NCBI RefSeq assembly: GCF_000739935.1
Contig: NZ_BBJU01000014.1
Location: 186,001-250,000, forward strand
Reading direction: 5' to 3'
Source of the DNA: Agrobacterium rubi TR3 = NBRC 13261
GTDB taxonomy: Bacteria > Pseudomonadota > Alphaproteobacteria > Rhizobiales > Rhizobiaceae
DNA length: 64,000 nt
Positions 50,079-60,927 of the stretch are shown piece by piece. Made by a program: the position numbers and the translations under genes. The notes beneath the pieces are model-generated. The model saw only the letters and a list, made by a program, of their open reading frames with translations, was not told where the DNA came from and made no database searches. Every line of letters starts with the position of its first letter. Within the stretch, counting starts at the first letter, position 1.

Positions 50079-50557
50079 GCAGCGAGCCCAAACTCACCCA
50101 TATCGGCGCCTCCGGCGAGGCCCATATGGTCGATGTCGGCGACAAGGCCGAAACGACGCGCGTTGCAGTGGCTGAAGGCTATGTGAAGATGAAGCCGGAA
50201 ACGCTGGTGTTGATCCGAGACGGCAACGCCAAGAAGGGCGACGTCATCGGCACGGCGCGGCTGGCAGGAATCATGGCCGCCAAGCAGACGCCCAATCTCA
50301 TTCCGCTGTGCCACCCGCTGATTCTGACCAAGATCGTCGTGGATATCACAGAAGACGACGCCCTGCCCGGCCTGCGCGTGGAGGCGACCGTGAAGCTGAC
50401 CGGCAAGACCGGCGTGGAAATGGAAGCACTGACCGCCGTTTCCGTGGCGTGCCTGACCATTTACGATATGGCCAAAGCCGCCGACAAGACCATGGAAATC
50501 GGCTCGATCCGCCTTCTGGAAAAGAGTGGCGGCAAATCCGGGCATTTCAAACTGTGA
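50075..50557 (+). CDS. moaC: Cyclic pyranopterin monophosphate synthase
   Basis: Converts the MoaA product to cyclic pyranopterin monophosphate, the first stable molybdopterin precursor. It has 160 aa from ATG 50075, which overlaps the trpC stop (ATGA). Family blocks are [14 protein letters not shown] near 18-31, [11 protein letters not shown] near 77-87 and [24 protein letters not shown] near 110-133. The tryptophan and molybdenum-cofactor genes are therefore translationally joined, a known arrangement in rhizobia. Confidence 0.96.
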   Translation: MSSEPKLTHIGASGEAHMVDVGDKAETTRVAVAEGYVKMKPETLVLIRDGNAKKGDVIGTARLAGIMAAKQTPNLIPLCHPLILTKIVVDITEDDALPGLRVEATVKLTGKTGVEMEALTAVSVACLTIYDMAKAADKTMEIGSIRLLEKSGGKSGHFKL

Positions 50558-50609
50558 GATAAGCAGCGCTGCGGCGCAAACCGACAGCACAAGACATGCG
50601 AGAGGACCC

Positions 50610-51833
50610 ATGATGAAACCTGCCCTCTTGCCCGTTGCAGACGCACAGGCGCGCTTGCTGGCGGCAGCCATTCCGGTAACCGGCACGGAAACCGTCACGC
50701 TCGACCAAGCCGATGGCCGCGTGCTGGCCCACGATCTAGTCGCCCGCCTCACCCAACCACCTTTCGATGCATCCGCCATGGATGGTTACGCCCTGCGCGC
50801 TGCCGATGCACCGCAGATCGGTGCCGTGCTCAGCGTCATCGGCGAATCAGCCGCCGGTCACGCCTTTGACGGCGTCGTTGGCGAAGGCCAAGCCGTGCGC
50901 ATTTTCACCGGTGCCATCGTGCCAGCCGGGGCAGATGCCGTTCTCATTCAGGAAGACGCCGAAGTGCTGAAGCCCGGCAAAATCCGCACAACATTTGCGG
51001 TGACCGCAGGCAGGCACATCAGGCCGCGCGGACAGGATTTCATCGAGGACGAAACGGGGCTGAAGGCAGGAACGGAGATGAGCTTCACCGACATCACCCT
51101 TGCCGCCGCCATGAACCACGCGACGCTCAGCGTCTTCCGCAAACCGCTGATCGCCATTCTCGCAACGGGTGACGAACTGGTCCCCCCCGGTGGCACGCCC
51201 GACGCAGCGCAGATCATTGCCTCCAATACCTTCGGCGTCGCCGCACTCGCCCGCAAAGCAGGCGCCGACATTCTCGACCTCGGCATCGTAGCCGACGACG
51301 AAGCCCTCATCCGCGCCGCAATCGACAAAGCCACCACGGCCAAAGCCGATGTTCTCGTCACGCTGGGTGGAGCCTCTGTCGGCGAGCACGACCTCGTACA
51401 AGCGGCACTGAAAGCACAAGGCATGACACTCGATTTCTGGCGCATCGCCATGCGCCCCGGCAAACCACTGATGGTCGGCTCCATCGGCGACATGCAGGTG
51501 CTGGGCCTCCCCGGCAACCCCGTCGCCAGCCTCGTCTGCAGCCTGCTGTTTCTGGAACCCCTCATCCAAAAACTCAGCCACCGCCGGATTACCTCCCTCG
51601 AAGCCAAAGCCAGGACTGCGACGGCGCTGAAGGCCAACGACCAGAGGCAGGATTATCTGCGCGCCCGTATCGTTGGCCACGAAGATGGTCAGCCGGTTGT
51701 CGAGGCCTTCACCAAGCAGGATTCGTCGATGATGAAGATCATGGCGGAGTCCGATTGCCTGATTGTGCGTGCGCCGTTTGCGGAGGAGTTGGAGGCTGGT
51801 GGGGAGTGTTTGGTGGTGCGGTTGCGGTCGTAA
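50610..51833 (+). CDS. moeA: Molybdopterin molybdenumtransferase
   Basis: Inserts molybdate into adenylylated molybdopterin. It has 407 aa from ATG 50610 (a second ATG follows at once), with AGAGGA upstream. Domain signatures are PPFDASAMDGYALRA near 50-64, RIFTGAIVPAGADAVLIQE near 93-111, PLIAILATGDELVPPG near 179-194 and the MoCF-binding LGGASVGEHD near 252, plus RPGKPLMVG near 281. Last gene of ppiD-trpD-trpC-moaC-moeA. lexA, which I recall following moeA in related genomes, is absent here. Confidence 0.95.
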   Translation: MMKPALLPVADAQARLLAAAIPVTGTETVTLDQADGRVLAHDLVARLTQPPFDASAMDGYALRAADAPQIGAVLSVIGESAAGHAFDGVVGEGQAVRIFTGAIVPAGADAVLIQEDAEVLKPGKIRTTFAVTAGRHIRPRGQDFIEDETGLKAGTEMSFTDITLAAAMNHATLSVFRKPLIAILATGDELVPPGGTPDAAQIIASNTFGVAALARKAGADILDLGIVADDEALIRAAIDKATTAKADVLVTLGGASVGEHDLVQAALKAQGMTLDFWRIAMRPGKPLMVGSIGDMQVLGLPGNPVASLVCSLLFLEPLIQKLSHRRITSLEAKARTATALKANDQRQDYLRARIVGHEDGQPVVEAFTKQDSSMMKIMAESDCLIVRAPFAEELEAGGECLVVRLRS

Positions 51834-51848
51834 TTCGGAGATATCCCC

Positions 51849-52325
51849 ATGAACACAATCAATGAAGCGATGCAAACCGACATAGACAATTCTGTACTAT
51901 GCTGGCTTGCCACCGCAGATCTGTCTGGCATTCCAAATGTCAGCCCGAAGGAGATTTTCTCAACATATGGAGATGATCGTATCGTGGTCGCAGATATCGC
52001 TTCAGCCAATTCCGTTCGGAATATTCGCGCCAACCCCAATGTCTGTGTCAGCTTCATCGACATCTTTCATCAACGTGGGTTCAAAATTATCGGCAGGGCT
52101 GTCATCATCGAGCGCGAAGACGCCGATTTCCGAGTTGTTGGGCATCAGGTATTAAAAATGGTGGGCAATGACTATCCAATCCAGCGTCTTATTGCGATCG
52201 AGATCAGCAGAATTTCGCGGATATGGGCGCCCAGCTATAAACTCTTTCCGGAGCGAACAGAGACGGACCGCATGCAAAGCGCTTACGACACCTACGGCGT
52301 CTCCCCAAACGTCATTACAGAATAA
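51849..52325 (+). CDS. PPOX-fold (pyridoxamine 5'-phosphate oxidase-like) FMN-binding protein
   Basis: Small split-barrel flavoprotein candidate of 158 aa. The N-terminal LCWLATADLSGIPNVSPKEIF (about 17-37) is the usual PPOX opening, followed by ADIASANSVRNIRANPNVCVSFID near 48-71 and the strand GFKIIGRAVII. The last part (ISRISRIWAPSY) resembles F420/FMN split-barrel proteins of unknown substrate. ATG 51849 has GGAGATATCC. It lies 15 bases after moeA but need not share its function. Confidence 0.85.
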   Translation: MNTINEAMQTDIDNSVLCWLATADLSGIPNVSPKEIFSTYGDDRIVVADIASANSVRNIRANPNVCVSFIDIFHQRGFKIIGRAVIIEREDADFRVVGHQVLKMVGNDYPIQRLIAIEISRISRIWAPSYKLFPERTETDRMQSAYDTYGVSPNVITE

Positions 52326-52341
52326 AACGTCAAGTTTGGGC

Positions 52342-52380
52342 CAGACCGTCGCGACCTCTTCAAACTGTCGCGACGGTCTG
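52342..52380. repeat. 14-bp perfect stem-loop between convergent genes
   Basis: CAGACCGTCGCGAC (52342-52355) and its exact inverse complement (52367-52380) frame an 11-base loop. It lies between the stops of the PPOX gene and the DnaB-like gene, which converge. There is no T-run on either side; it may terminate with Rho or protect both 3' ends. Confidence 0.7.
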
Positions 52381-52384
52381 ATCG

Positions 52385-53098
52385 TTACGCTACCTTCTTA
52401 AAATCCATCTCTTTTCCATGCAAAAAGCATGTTTTGGTAAAGAGCCTAAGATCGATATCGTTGGCCACACGGACATCGCCGATGTCGGGAATCCGCTTTG
52501 CATCAGGGTCGAAAGATCGGTCGATTTGAGAGATGAAGACCAAGATCACGCCAGTCTTTTTTGCAAATTCGGAAAGAGCCAAAACCTGCTCCGAGAGTGG
52601 TGGCTTGCTTCGATTCTGGTCCAGAATTTGGAGGAAGTCGATAACGACGATGCTTCCTCTCTCCAAATCTGAAAGATGCTGGATGATGTAATCGGCACTG
52701 ATCGCATCGGACGTGAAGATCTGGAGCGTATTAGCAACCTCAGGATTGCCTTTGCTGATCGTGCGGATGTGCTGCCGCGCCTGCTGCTCCGTGAACTCGA
52801 GCGTGAATAAAATGGCGCGTCTTTTATCCTGGAGCGCATCCACTAAAATACGCAAAGCAAATCTTGTCTTTCCCTGCCCGGGGCGACCAGCCACCAACAG
52901 CATATCGCCGTCACTTAACAGATGAAGTGTTTTCTCAGCCTCTTGAGGTGCAGTGGAATGCGACGAAAGCAGGCTCCAGCTTGCGAACCCTTCCGAAGCT
53001 GCTACCGAGTCCAAGGCCTCATGAAGTGGCATGTTCTTGTCGCGCGCCATAAGCTTCGCACGACGTTTCAATTGAAATATGGGTGCAGACAGTGTCAT
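52385..53098 (-). CDS. Stand-alone DnaB/RecA-like ATPase
   Basis: Protein of 237 aa. Residues about 60-230 form one RecA-type ATPase core: Walker A GRPGQGKT (71-78), a catalytic-Glu strand ILFTLEFTE (96-104), Walker B IVVIDFLQIL (150-159) and a sensor strand VFISQIDR (187-194). These match the C-terminal domain of replicative helicase DnaB, but the N-terminal primase-interacting domain is missing. Instead the first 45 residues are a short helical segment (LKRRAKLMARDKNMPLHEALD...GFASWSLL). Strong GGAGG before ATG 53098. Role unknown; a helicase, loader or KaiC-like switch are all possible. The neighbours give no clue. Confidence 0.75.
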   Translation of the reverse strand: MTLSAPIFQLKRRAKLMARDKNMPLHEALDSVAASEGFASWSLLSSHSTAPQEAEKTLHLLSDGDMLLVAGRPGQGKTRFALRILVDALQDKRRAILFTLEFTEQQARQHIRTISKGNPEVANTLQIFTSDAISADYIIQHLSDLERGSIVVIDFLQILDQNRSKPPLSEQVLALSEFAKKTGVILVFISQIDRSFDPDAKRIPDIGDVRVANDIDLRLFTKTCFLHGKEMDFKKVA

Positions 53099-53295
53099 CG
53101 ATTGACCTCCTCTACGAGCCGTAGACGCAACCCCTCCTTATGCGTTGCTCGAACAGGTGGTTCGATGATGGTTAGTCACCCCATACGGACAGTACTTCCC
53201 CGATAGGAGGGAGGAGGCGTGGGTCAAGCCTGTGACCAATGCTAGCGCTCGTGGTGATTCGACTCAAGCTTATCCGTGTCGGTCATCAACTCTTT

Positions 53296-54165
53296 TCAGG
53301 GCTCAGAAACAACCCATTCCAACAGGGCATTCTGGGCATGGAGCAAATAAGCCTTCGCCGCTTGGCTTTGGCAAAGCGCGTTTTCCATGGCATCGTCGCT
53401 CACTTCTTGGCCTCGCTCCACCGGCGGGCATGGAAGAAAAATAGCCTCAGTTTTGAGTTGATCCAACAGAGATGCGGTGATGCGAAACGACTTTAATTGC
53501 TCTGGATCGCCATCGCCGACCCAGGAATCGGTTATGATAACATCAGCATCCAGCAATTCTTGCATATCGGTACTGACGCGAAAACGCTCATTCAGCAGCC
53601 GCTCTTCACGAACATGCCATTGCTGCGGATAGACCTGCACGACGTCGATAGGTAATGCGATGGATGCCTCGACCCAGGAGCGCAGGATATTGGCGTCGGG
53701 TGCCACGCACACCACTTTAAGGCCTTCGATGTAACCGCGCTGACGTTTGATGTAGCTCAGATCGCCCAGCGTCTCACATGGATGATTGGATGTGGTTCGG
53801 GCATTGATCACCGATGCTTTAGAGCAAGCATCCAATTTCCTCAATGTTTCGAGAGACCGCGTGCGGACGATGAGAATATCGAACCAGTTGTCGAGATAGC
53901 CGGCCAAATCGGCTGTCGTCTCGCGAACATTGAACCGGACGGGAGGCTGGATGCTCAGACCGCCCATGGCTTGAATACCAAGATCGAATGCCGTGGTGTT
54001 GCGCCAACCCGTGTCATCGGCAATGACCGCCAAACGCTTGCCCGCTAAGCACTGTGGCATGGTCCTTAACGACCAAGCCCGCGCCAATTCCTCGGCACGG
54101 GCTATGATTGCGTTCAACGTGTCTGCGTCAAGCTGATGGAATTCCAGAAAACTCTTCTTTGTCAT
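53296..54165 (-). CDS. Aspartate/ornithine carbamoyltransferase-like protein lacking the usual carbamoyl-phosphate loop
   Basis: Protein of 289 aa aligned by eye with ornithine carbamoyltransferases across both domains: NHPCETLGDL near 126-135 (HPCQxLAD), YIEGLKVVCVAPDANILRSWVEA near 144-166, the second-domain DADVIITDSW near 209 and AIFLPCPPVERGQEVSDDAM near 241-260 (HCLPA region, Cys kept). The first-domain SxRTR carbamoyl-phosphate loop is replaced by DTGWRNT near 51-57, so normal carbamoyl transfer is unlikely. It precedes pyrG on the minus strand by position but is downstream of it in transcription (18-base gap). Confidence 0.75.
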   Translation of the reverse strand: MTKKSFLEFHQLDADTLNAIIARAEELARAWSLRTMPQCLAGKRLAVIADDTGWRNTTAFDLGIQAMGGLSIQPPVRFNVRETTADLAGYLDNWFDILIVRTRSLETLRKLDACSKASVINARTTSNHPCETLGDLSYIKRQRGYIEGLKVVCVAPDANILRSWVEASIALPIDVVQVYPQQWHVREERLLNERFRVSTDMQELLDADVIITDSWVGDGDPEQLKSFRITASLLDQLKTEAIFLPCPPVERGQEVSDDAMENALCQSQAAKAYLLHAQNALLEWVVSEP

Positions 54166-54183
54166 CGCTTTCTGGAATGCTCC

Positions 54184-55824
<1,641 letters not shown>

Positions 55825-55914
55825 TTACCTTTAAAAGAGTGATTCCGCCAGCCCAAATTTCTGAACGCCCGCATTCATCTGTTGATGAAGGACTACGCTT
55901 GGCCGGAATGTGAA

Positions 55915-55947
55915 CAAAAGAAAACCGGCAGGCTTTTGGCCTGCCGG
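55915..55947 (-). terminator. Rho-independent terminator of secG
   Basis: CCGGCAGGC (55925-55933) and GCCTGCCGG (55939-55947) form a perfect 9-bp stem with a 5-base loop. Reading the minus strand, TTTTCTTTTG follows directly. It stands 22 bases after the secG stop and separates secG from pyrG. Confidence 0.9.
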
Positions 55948-55968
55948 AGTGATAGGATTGAACCGGTT

Positions 55969-56439
55969 TTACTGGCCGGTCGGAACTGCGTTGTTGGCCG
56001 GAGCCGGTGTCGCAGGTGCCGGAGTGGCCGGTGTCGTCGTGGCCGGAGCCGGTGTCGTGCCTGTCGCAGGAGCGGCAGCGCCGTTGCTGGAGGATGGCAC
56101 GCCACCTTCCGCCGGAGCCTGCGTTGCCGGTGCGCCAGACGATGGGCCAAGCGTATCCAGAATGCCGTTACCTTGCCCTTGCGTGGCGGGAATACGGTCC
56201 AGAATATCGGTCGGGCGCGCTTCGTAGCGGGTCAGAAGACCAAGGCCGAGGGACGTTGCGAAAAACAGCGCCGCGAGGATGGCGGTGGTGCGCGTCAGGG
56301 CATTTGCCGTACCGCGTGCGGACATGAAGCCTGAGCCACCACCGATACCAAGGCCACCGCCTTCGGAACGCTGGATCAGAACCACGCCGACGAGCGCCAG
56401 CACGATCATGAGATGAATAACAATCAGTACGTTCTGCAT
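55969..56439 (-). CDS. secG: Sec translocon subunit SecG
   Basis: Auxiliary subunit of the SecYEG protein channel. It has 156 aa from ATG 56439; another ATG five codons earlier is possible. Two helices (about 3-22 and 50-72) flank the conserved LIQRSEGGGLGIGGGSGFMSARGTANALTR loop. The C-terminus after about residue 85 is an unusually long Pro/Ala/Thr-rich tail (E. coli SecG is 110 aa); such tails are known in alphaproteobacteria. Between tpiA and pyrG, all on the minus strand. Confidence 0.94.
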   Translation of the reverse strand: MQNVLIVIHLMIVLALVGVVLIQRSEGGGLGIGGGSGFMSARGTANALTRTTAILAALFFATSLGLGLLTRYEARPTDILDRIPATQGQGNGILDTLGPSSGAPATQAPAEGGVPSSSNGAAAPATGTTPAPATTTPATPAPATPAPANNAVPTGQ

Positions 56440-56557
56440 GACAATCCATTCCATGCCCCATCAGGAGCACAATGAAGAAGTTTGCGGCTCTTTACATGAG
56501 GCGAAAGCGTATTCCAAGCCCCTGCGAGACGAAAGCCGGGTTGCTTTACCTAAAAAA

Positions 56558-57328
56558 TCAAGCCGTCAATTTCTCGTATGCCGCATAGATGGACAGGAAG
56601 TCGGATGCTTTCAAGCTGGCACCGCCGATCAGCGCGCCATCGACATTCTCGACACCCATCAATTCCAGCGCATTGGTGGGCTTAACGGAGCCGCCATAGA
56701 GAATGCGCATGCCCTTGCCTTCTTCGCCGAAACGCTTGACCAGTTCATCACGCATGAAGGCATGGGCCTCGCGCACGTCCTGCGTGGTCGGCGTCAGGCC
56801 GGTGCCGATAGCCCAGACGGGTTCGTAGGCGATGACCGTATCTGCGGCAGTCGCCTCATCCGGCAGGGACCCGGCCAACTGCCGCTTGAGAATATCAAGC
56901 GTCTGGCCGGACTTGCGCTCATCCGCCGTCTCACCGATGCAGACGATGGCAACGAGGTCTGCAGCGTGTGCTGCGGATGCCTTGGCGCGAACCAGATGGT
57001 CGGTCTCGGCGTGGTCGGTGCGGCGTTCGGAATGGCCAACGATGACGTATGTGCCGAAGCAATCGGCAATCATTTCTGCGGAAATATCGCCCGTGTGGGC
57101 ACCAGAAGCGTTCTGGTGGCAATCCTGCGCGCCGATTTTCAGCGGGCTGTCATCGCACAGGGCCGTCGCCACATAAAGAAGCGTCGAGGGCGGGCAGATC
57201 AGCGCATCCACCTTTTCTGAAAGGGAACCTTTGACACCTTCGGCCATCGCTTTGATCTGATCAAGCGACTCGCGCGTTCCGTTCATCTTCCAGTTTCCAG
57301 CGACGAGCGGGCGAACATCAGGGGTCAT
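56558..57328 (-). CDS. tpiA: Triosephosphate isomerase
   Basis: Interconverts dihydroxyacetone phosphate and glyceraldehyde 3-phosphate. It has 256 aa from ATG 57328; the frame is open 18 codons further upstream but conserved sequence begins [11 protein letters not shown] (8-18). Active site: AGNWKMN (Lys), [10 protein letters not shown] near 93-102 (His) and [13 protein letters not shown] near 165-177 (Glu), followed by [11 protein letters not shown] near 210. Confidence 0.96.
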   Translation of the reverse strand: MTPDVRPLVAGNWKMNGTRESLDQIKAMAEGVKGSLSEKVDALICPPSTLLYVATALCDDSPLKIGAQDCHQNASGAHTGDISAEMIADCFGTYVIVGHSERRTDHAETDHLVRAKASAAHAADLVAIVCIGETADERKSGQTLDILKRQLAGSLPDEATAADTVIAYEPVWAIGTGLTPTTQDVREAHAFMRDELVKRFGEEGKGMRILYGGSVKPTNALELMGVENVDGALIGGASLKASDFLSIYAAYEKLTA

Positions 57329-57513
57329 AAGCGATCCATTCCTCTTTGCTTGATAGGCGCTCGCTTCAACAGAAAGCGCCACAACGTCAGATTACCCGTC
57401 CCTCTTAAAACGTACGGTCGAAATTTGGTACAAAAAAGAACGATTTGCGTGGAAAACCTTGGGCAAAATCGCTATTTTTCGTTCGTTTTCGGTATCAGAA
57501 GCAATTTTCCGGC

Positions 57514-58395
57514 TCAACGCGCGATCAGGAAGTTCAAGACGGAGCGCCAGTCGGTCATACGCACCGGCGTTCCATGGGTGCCGCTCTTGTACAGCGTGAA
57601 CCGAACCGGCTGCCCCGCCTTCAGCAAAGAGCGAAACATCGTGGCTTGCTGGTCTGCCGAATACACCTTGTCTTCGCTGCCATGCGTGAACCAGAGGGGC
57701 TTTTTGGCCTTCGCAAACGCGCTTTTGGGAAAATCGGGATCGACCGCGCCGCCAAGGATGGCCATGCCCTTTAGATCGGATACGGCTTTGCTGTCGCGGC
57801 TGATGCCATAGCAGATGAAGCTGCCCATGGAGGCGCAGGCGAGGATGACGGGACGCCCGCCGGATTTTGCCTTGGCATCTGAAATCAGGGCTGCGACATC
57901 GGCCACGCCCTTTTCATCGAAGCTCTTCACACTCGGTGCATAATAGGTGCCGCCATTGGCAACGGCCAGATTTTTCAGCCGATTGAAGTTGCCGCCGAAG
58001 GTATAGTCGTTCATGCCCAGCCGGCGGTCGCCGCCGCGTCCGTGAATGAAGATGACGGTGAAGGCCTGACCGGAAGCAGCACCCACGCGACCAACATCCA
58101 GCGCCCTGCCCCCGACCGAGATCGTTTCCAGCGCCTGGAATTTCTTGGGCGCGAGATCGACATATTGTCGCTTCACACGGCGCTCAGGCGTTTCGTCACG
58201 CCCGTTGATGTCGCGCATTTCCTGATAATCGATGATTTCAGATGCGCCATTGTCGCCGGTGGACAACACCGTCTGGCTGGAAAACAGCTCGTCCTTGAAG
58301 GGTTTCAGCGGTCCGCTGGCGCTTTGGGCCGAGGCTGGCACGATCGCAACAGACAGGCAAAAAAGAGTACAAAAGGTGAAGATAGCTGTGGACAT
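57514..58395 (-). CDS. Exported alpha/beta-hydrolase
   Basis: Secreted protein of 293 aa from ATG 58395, with a signal peptide (about 1-23, ending VPASA). The hydrolase core has an oxyanion-type FIHGRGGDRRLG near 113-124, a nucleophile elbow LACASMGSF near 187-195 (AxSxG in place of GxSxG), an Asp in HGSEDKVYSADQ near 241 and a His in SGTHGTP near 269. Substrate unknown; esterase or lipase activity is plausible. Divergent from parE. Confidence 0.82.
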   Translation of the reverse strand: MSTAIFTFCTLFCLSVAIVPASAQSASGPLKPFKDELFSSQTVLSTGDNGASEIIDYQEMRDINGRDETPERRVKRQYVDLAPKKFQALETISVGGRALDVGRVGAASGQAFTVIFIHGRGGDRRLGMNDYTFGGNFNRLKNLAVANGGTYYAPSVKSFDEKGVADVAALISDAKAKSGGRPVILACASMGSFICYGISRDSKAVSDLKGMAILGGAVDPDFPKSAFAKAKKPLWFTHGSEDKVYSADQQATMFRSLLKAGQPVRFTLYKSGTHGTPVRMTDWRSVLNFLIAR

Positions 58396-58568
58396 GCCTT
58401 GAGGAACCCATTCAATTCGGCCACAACACTTGCCATTCGGGCGAGCGCGGCGCAATCCTTGGACGACGCGAAAACCGATCATCCGTGCTTGAGTAGCAAA
58501 TATGCGTTGCCATCAGCGGCAAATCATAAACCTGCTCGCATGGCCAAATTCTGATTGAACTGGGCACA

Positions 58569-60635
58569 ATGGACGATAGCAACGATCTCTTTTCAAGCCA
58601 ACCCGCACCGAAGCCACAGGAGCCAGAGTCTGCTGTAGCAAAACCTGCGCCCGTGGTGAAAGCTGCTGCCAGCGCGCCGAAGCCTGCGGCGGTAACAACC
58701 TCGTCCGAGCAAGAATATGGAGCGTCGTCCATCCGCGTGCTGGAGGGGCTGGAGCCCGTGCGCATGCGCCCCGGCATGTATATTGGCGGCACGGATGAAA
58801 AGGCTCTGCACCATCTGTTTGCCGAAGTCATCGACAACTCCATGGACGAAGCCGTCGCGGGCCACGCCAATTTCATCGAAGTGCATCTGGACGCGGAAGG
58901 CTTTCTGACCGTTAGCGACAATGGTCGCGGTATACCCGTGGAAAACCATCCGCAAGTGCCGGGCAAGTCCACGCTCGAAGTCATCATGACCAAGCTGCAT
59001 GCGGGCGGCAAGTTCGACGGCAAGGCCTATGAAACGTCTGGAGGTCTGCACGGCGTCGGCGTGTCCGTGGTCAATGCGCTTTCGGACCTGCTGGAAGTGG
59101 AAGTCGCGCGCAATCGCAAGCTCTACCGCCAGCGCTTTTCGCGCGGCGTGCCCATGGGCGGGCTTGAAGAGCTTGGCGATGTGCACAATCGTCGCGGCAC
59201 CCGCGTGCGTTTCCATCCCGATCCGCAAATCTTCGGCGACCACGCAAAGTTCGAACCAGCCCGCATCTTCCGCATGGCGCGCTCGAAAGCCTATCTCTTC
59301 GGCGGCGTCGAGATCCGCTGGAGCTGCGATCCCGGCATGGTGGCACCGGATGGTGACATTCCTGAAAAGGCAGTCTTCCACTTCCCCGGCGGCCTGAAGG
59401 ATTATCTGGCGGCAACGCTTGGCAAGGAATTCACCGTTACGCGCGAAATCTTCTCCGGCAAGACGGAAAAGACCGGCGGTCATGGTGCGATGGAATGGGC
59501 TGTGACGTGGTATGGCGGCGATGCGCAACTGCATTCCTATTGCAACACCATTCCGACGCCGGAAGGCGGCACGCACGAGGCAGGGCTACGCATCGCGCTG
59601 ACCAAGGGTCTCAAAAACTACGCCGAGTTGACGCAGAACAAGCGCGCCCGCGAAATCACCACCGATGACGTGATGATTTCGGCTGTTGGCATGCTGTCCG
59701 TCTTCATTCGCGAGCCGGAATTCGTCGGCCAGACCAAGGACAAGCTGGCGACAGTGGAAGCCCAGCGCATCGTTGAGAACGCGCTGCGTGATCCGTTCGA
59801 CCATTACCTCGCCGGGAACCCGAACGAAGCAGCGAAGCTGCTCGACTGGGTTATCGAGCGCTGCGAAGAACGCCTTCGTCGCCGCAAGGAAAAGGAAGTC
59901 AATCGCAAGACCGCCGTTCGCAAGCTGCGCCTGCCCGGCAAGCTGGCGGATTGCTCGCAGAACACGGCTGAGGGCGCCGAACTGTTCATCGTCGAAGGTG
60001 ATTCGGCTGGCGGTTCTGCCAAGCAGGCGCGCAACCGTGCCAATCAGGCCATTCTACCGCTGCGAGGCAAGATCCTCAACGTCGGCAGCGCCAGCCGCGA
60101 AAAGCTCTCTGCCAACCAGCAGATCGCCGATCTCATTCAGGCGCTGGGTTGCGGCACGCGCACCAAGTATCGCGATGAGGATTTGCGTTATGAGCGCATC
60201 GTCATCATGACCGATGCCGATGTCGATGGCGCGCATATCGCCTCCCTGCTGATTACCTTCTTCTATCAGGAAATGCCCGAACTCATCCGCGGCAGCCACC
60301 TCTATCTGGCCGTGCCGCCGCTCTACGTCATCCGTCAGGGTGCGAAGACAGTCTACGCCCGCGACGACGCGCACCGTGCCGAGTTGATGGAAACCGTCTT
60401 CAAAGGCAAGAAGGTCGAAATCGGACGCTTCAAAGGCCTCGGCGAAATGATGCCAGCTCAGTTGAAAGAAACGACCATGGACCCCTCCAAGCGTACGTTG
60501 CTGCGCGTGGAAATCGATGACGTGGATTTCGAGGGCACCCGCGAAGCGGTTGACAACCTGATGGGCACGAAACCTGAGGCGCGCTTCCGGTTCATTCAGG
60601 ATCGGTCTGCGTTTGCGGAGAATTTGGATATTTGA
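58569..60635 (+). CDS. parE: DNA topoisomerase IV subunit B
   Basis: ATPase subunit of topoisomerase IV, which separates sister chromosomes. It has 688 aa; a 45-residue Pro/Ala-rich N-terminal extension precedes the GHKL ATPase (VRMRPGMYIGG near 60; DNSMDEAVAGH near 87; SDNGRGIP near 116; GGLHGVGVSVVNALS near 157). The TOPRIM region has EGDSAGGSAKQARNR near 476 and MTDADVDGAHIASLL near 544. Its length and lack of the extra GyrB insertion favour ParE over GyrB. Confidence 0.93.
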   Translation: MDDSNDLFSSQPAPKPQEPESAVAKPAPVVKAAASAPKPAAVTTSSEQEYGASSIRVLEGLEPVRMRPGMYIGGTDEKALHHLFAEVIDNSMDEAVAGHANFIEVHLDAEGFLTVSDNGRGIPVENHPQVPGKSTLEVIMTKLHAGGKFDGKAYETSGGLHGVGVSVVNALSDLLEVEVARNRKLYRQRFSRGVPMGGLEELGDVHNRRGTRVRFHPDPQIFGDHAKFEPARIFRMARSKAYLFGGVEIRWSCDPGMVAPDGDIPEKAVFHFPGGLKDYLAATLGKEFTVTREIFSGKTEKTGGHGAMEWAVTWYGGDAQLHSYCNTIPTPEGGTHEAGLRIALTKGLKNYAELTQNKRAREITTDDVMISAVGMLSVFIREPEFVGQTKDKLATVEAQRIVENALRDPFDHYLAGNPNEAAKLLDWVIERCEERLRRRKEKEVNRKTAVRKLRLPGKLADCSQNTAEGAELFIVEGDSAGGSAKQARNRANQAILPLRGKILNVGSASREKLSANQQIADLIQALGCGTRTKYRDEDLRYERIVIMTDADVDGAHIASLLITFFYQEMPELIRGSHLYLAVPPLYVIRQGAKTVYARDDAHRAELMETVFKGKKVEIGRFKGLGEMMPAQLKETTMDPSKRTLLRVEIDDVDFEGTREAVDNLMGTKPEARFRFIQDRSAFAENLDI

Positions 60636-60692
60636 AGCCAAAGACGTGTCTTATGATCGGCATTAGTCTTCTGCTCCGCGACTTCGTCTCGC

Positions 60693-60809
60693 CCTCATTC
60701 CTGTGCTTGTCACAGGAATCCAGTCAGCCCAAGTCCTTGGGCTGAGATGAGTCTTTTCGCCGCGCAGACGCGCGACGACTGGATTCCTGTGACAAGCACA
60801 GGAATGAGG
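60693..60809. repeat. 117-bp palindromic intergenic element, copy 2
   Basis: Outer 31-base arms (60693-60723 and 60779-60809) are perfect inverse complements, each containing the ATTCCTGTG / CACAGGAAT hairpin. Inside are AGCCCAAG/CTTGGGCT and a GCGC-rich hairpin in the opposite order to copy 1, so this copy is inverted relative to 43453-43569. It lies 57 bp after parE and before the broken brnA-like gene. Confidence 0.88.
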
Positions 60810-60911
60810 AGAACTTTTAGGTCGCGGCGCAAATTTTGCGTTACCGATGACACAAGGCCACATTGCTCGACGTTTTCCGCAATGATAGTGTCTGCAAGTT
60901 AAATCCACCAT

Positions 60912-60925
60912 TGGTAGTGCTACCA
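60912..60925. promoter_or_regulatory. Palindromic operator upstream of the brnA-like gene
   Basis: TGGTAG TG CTACCA is a perfect 6+6 inverted repeat with a 2-base centre, ending two bases before the ATG at 60928. Ribbon-helix-helix antitoxins such as BrnA repress their own promoters through such sites. Inference from position and symmetry. Confidence 0.5.
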
Positions 60926-60927
60926 TT

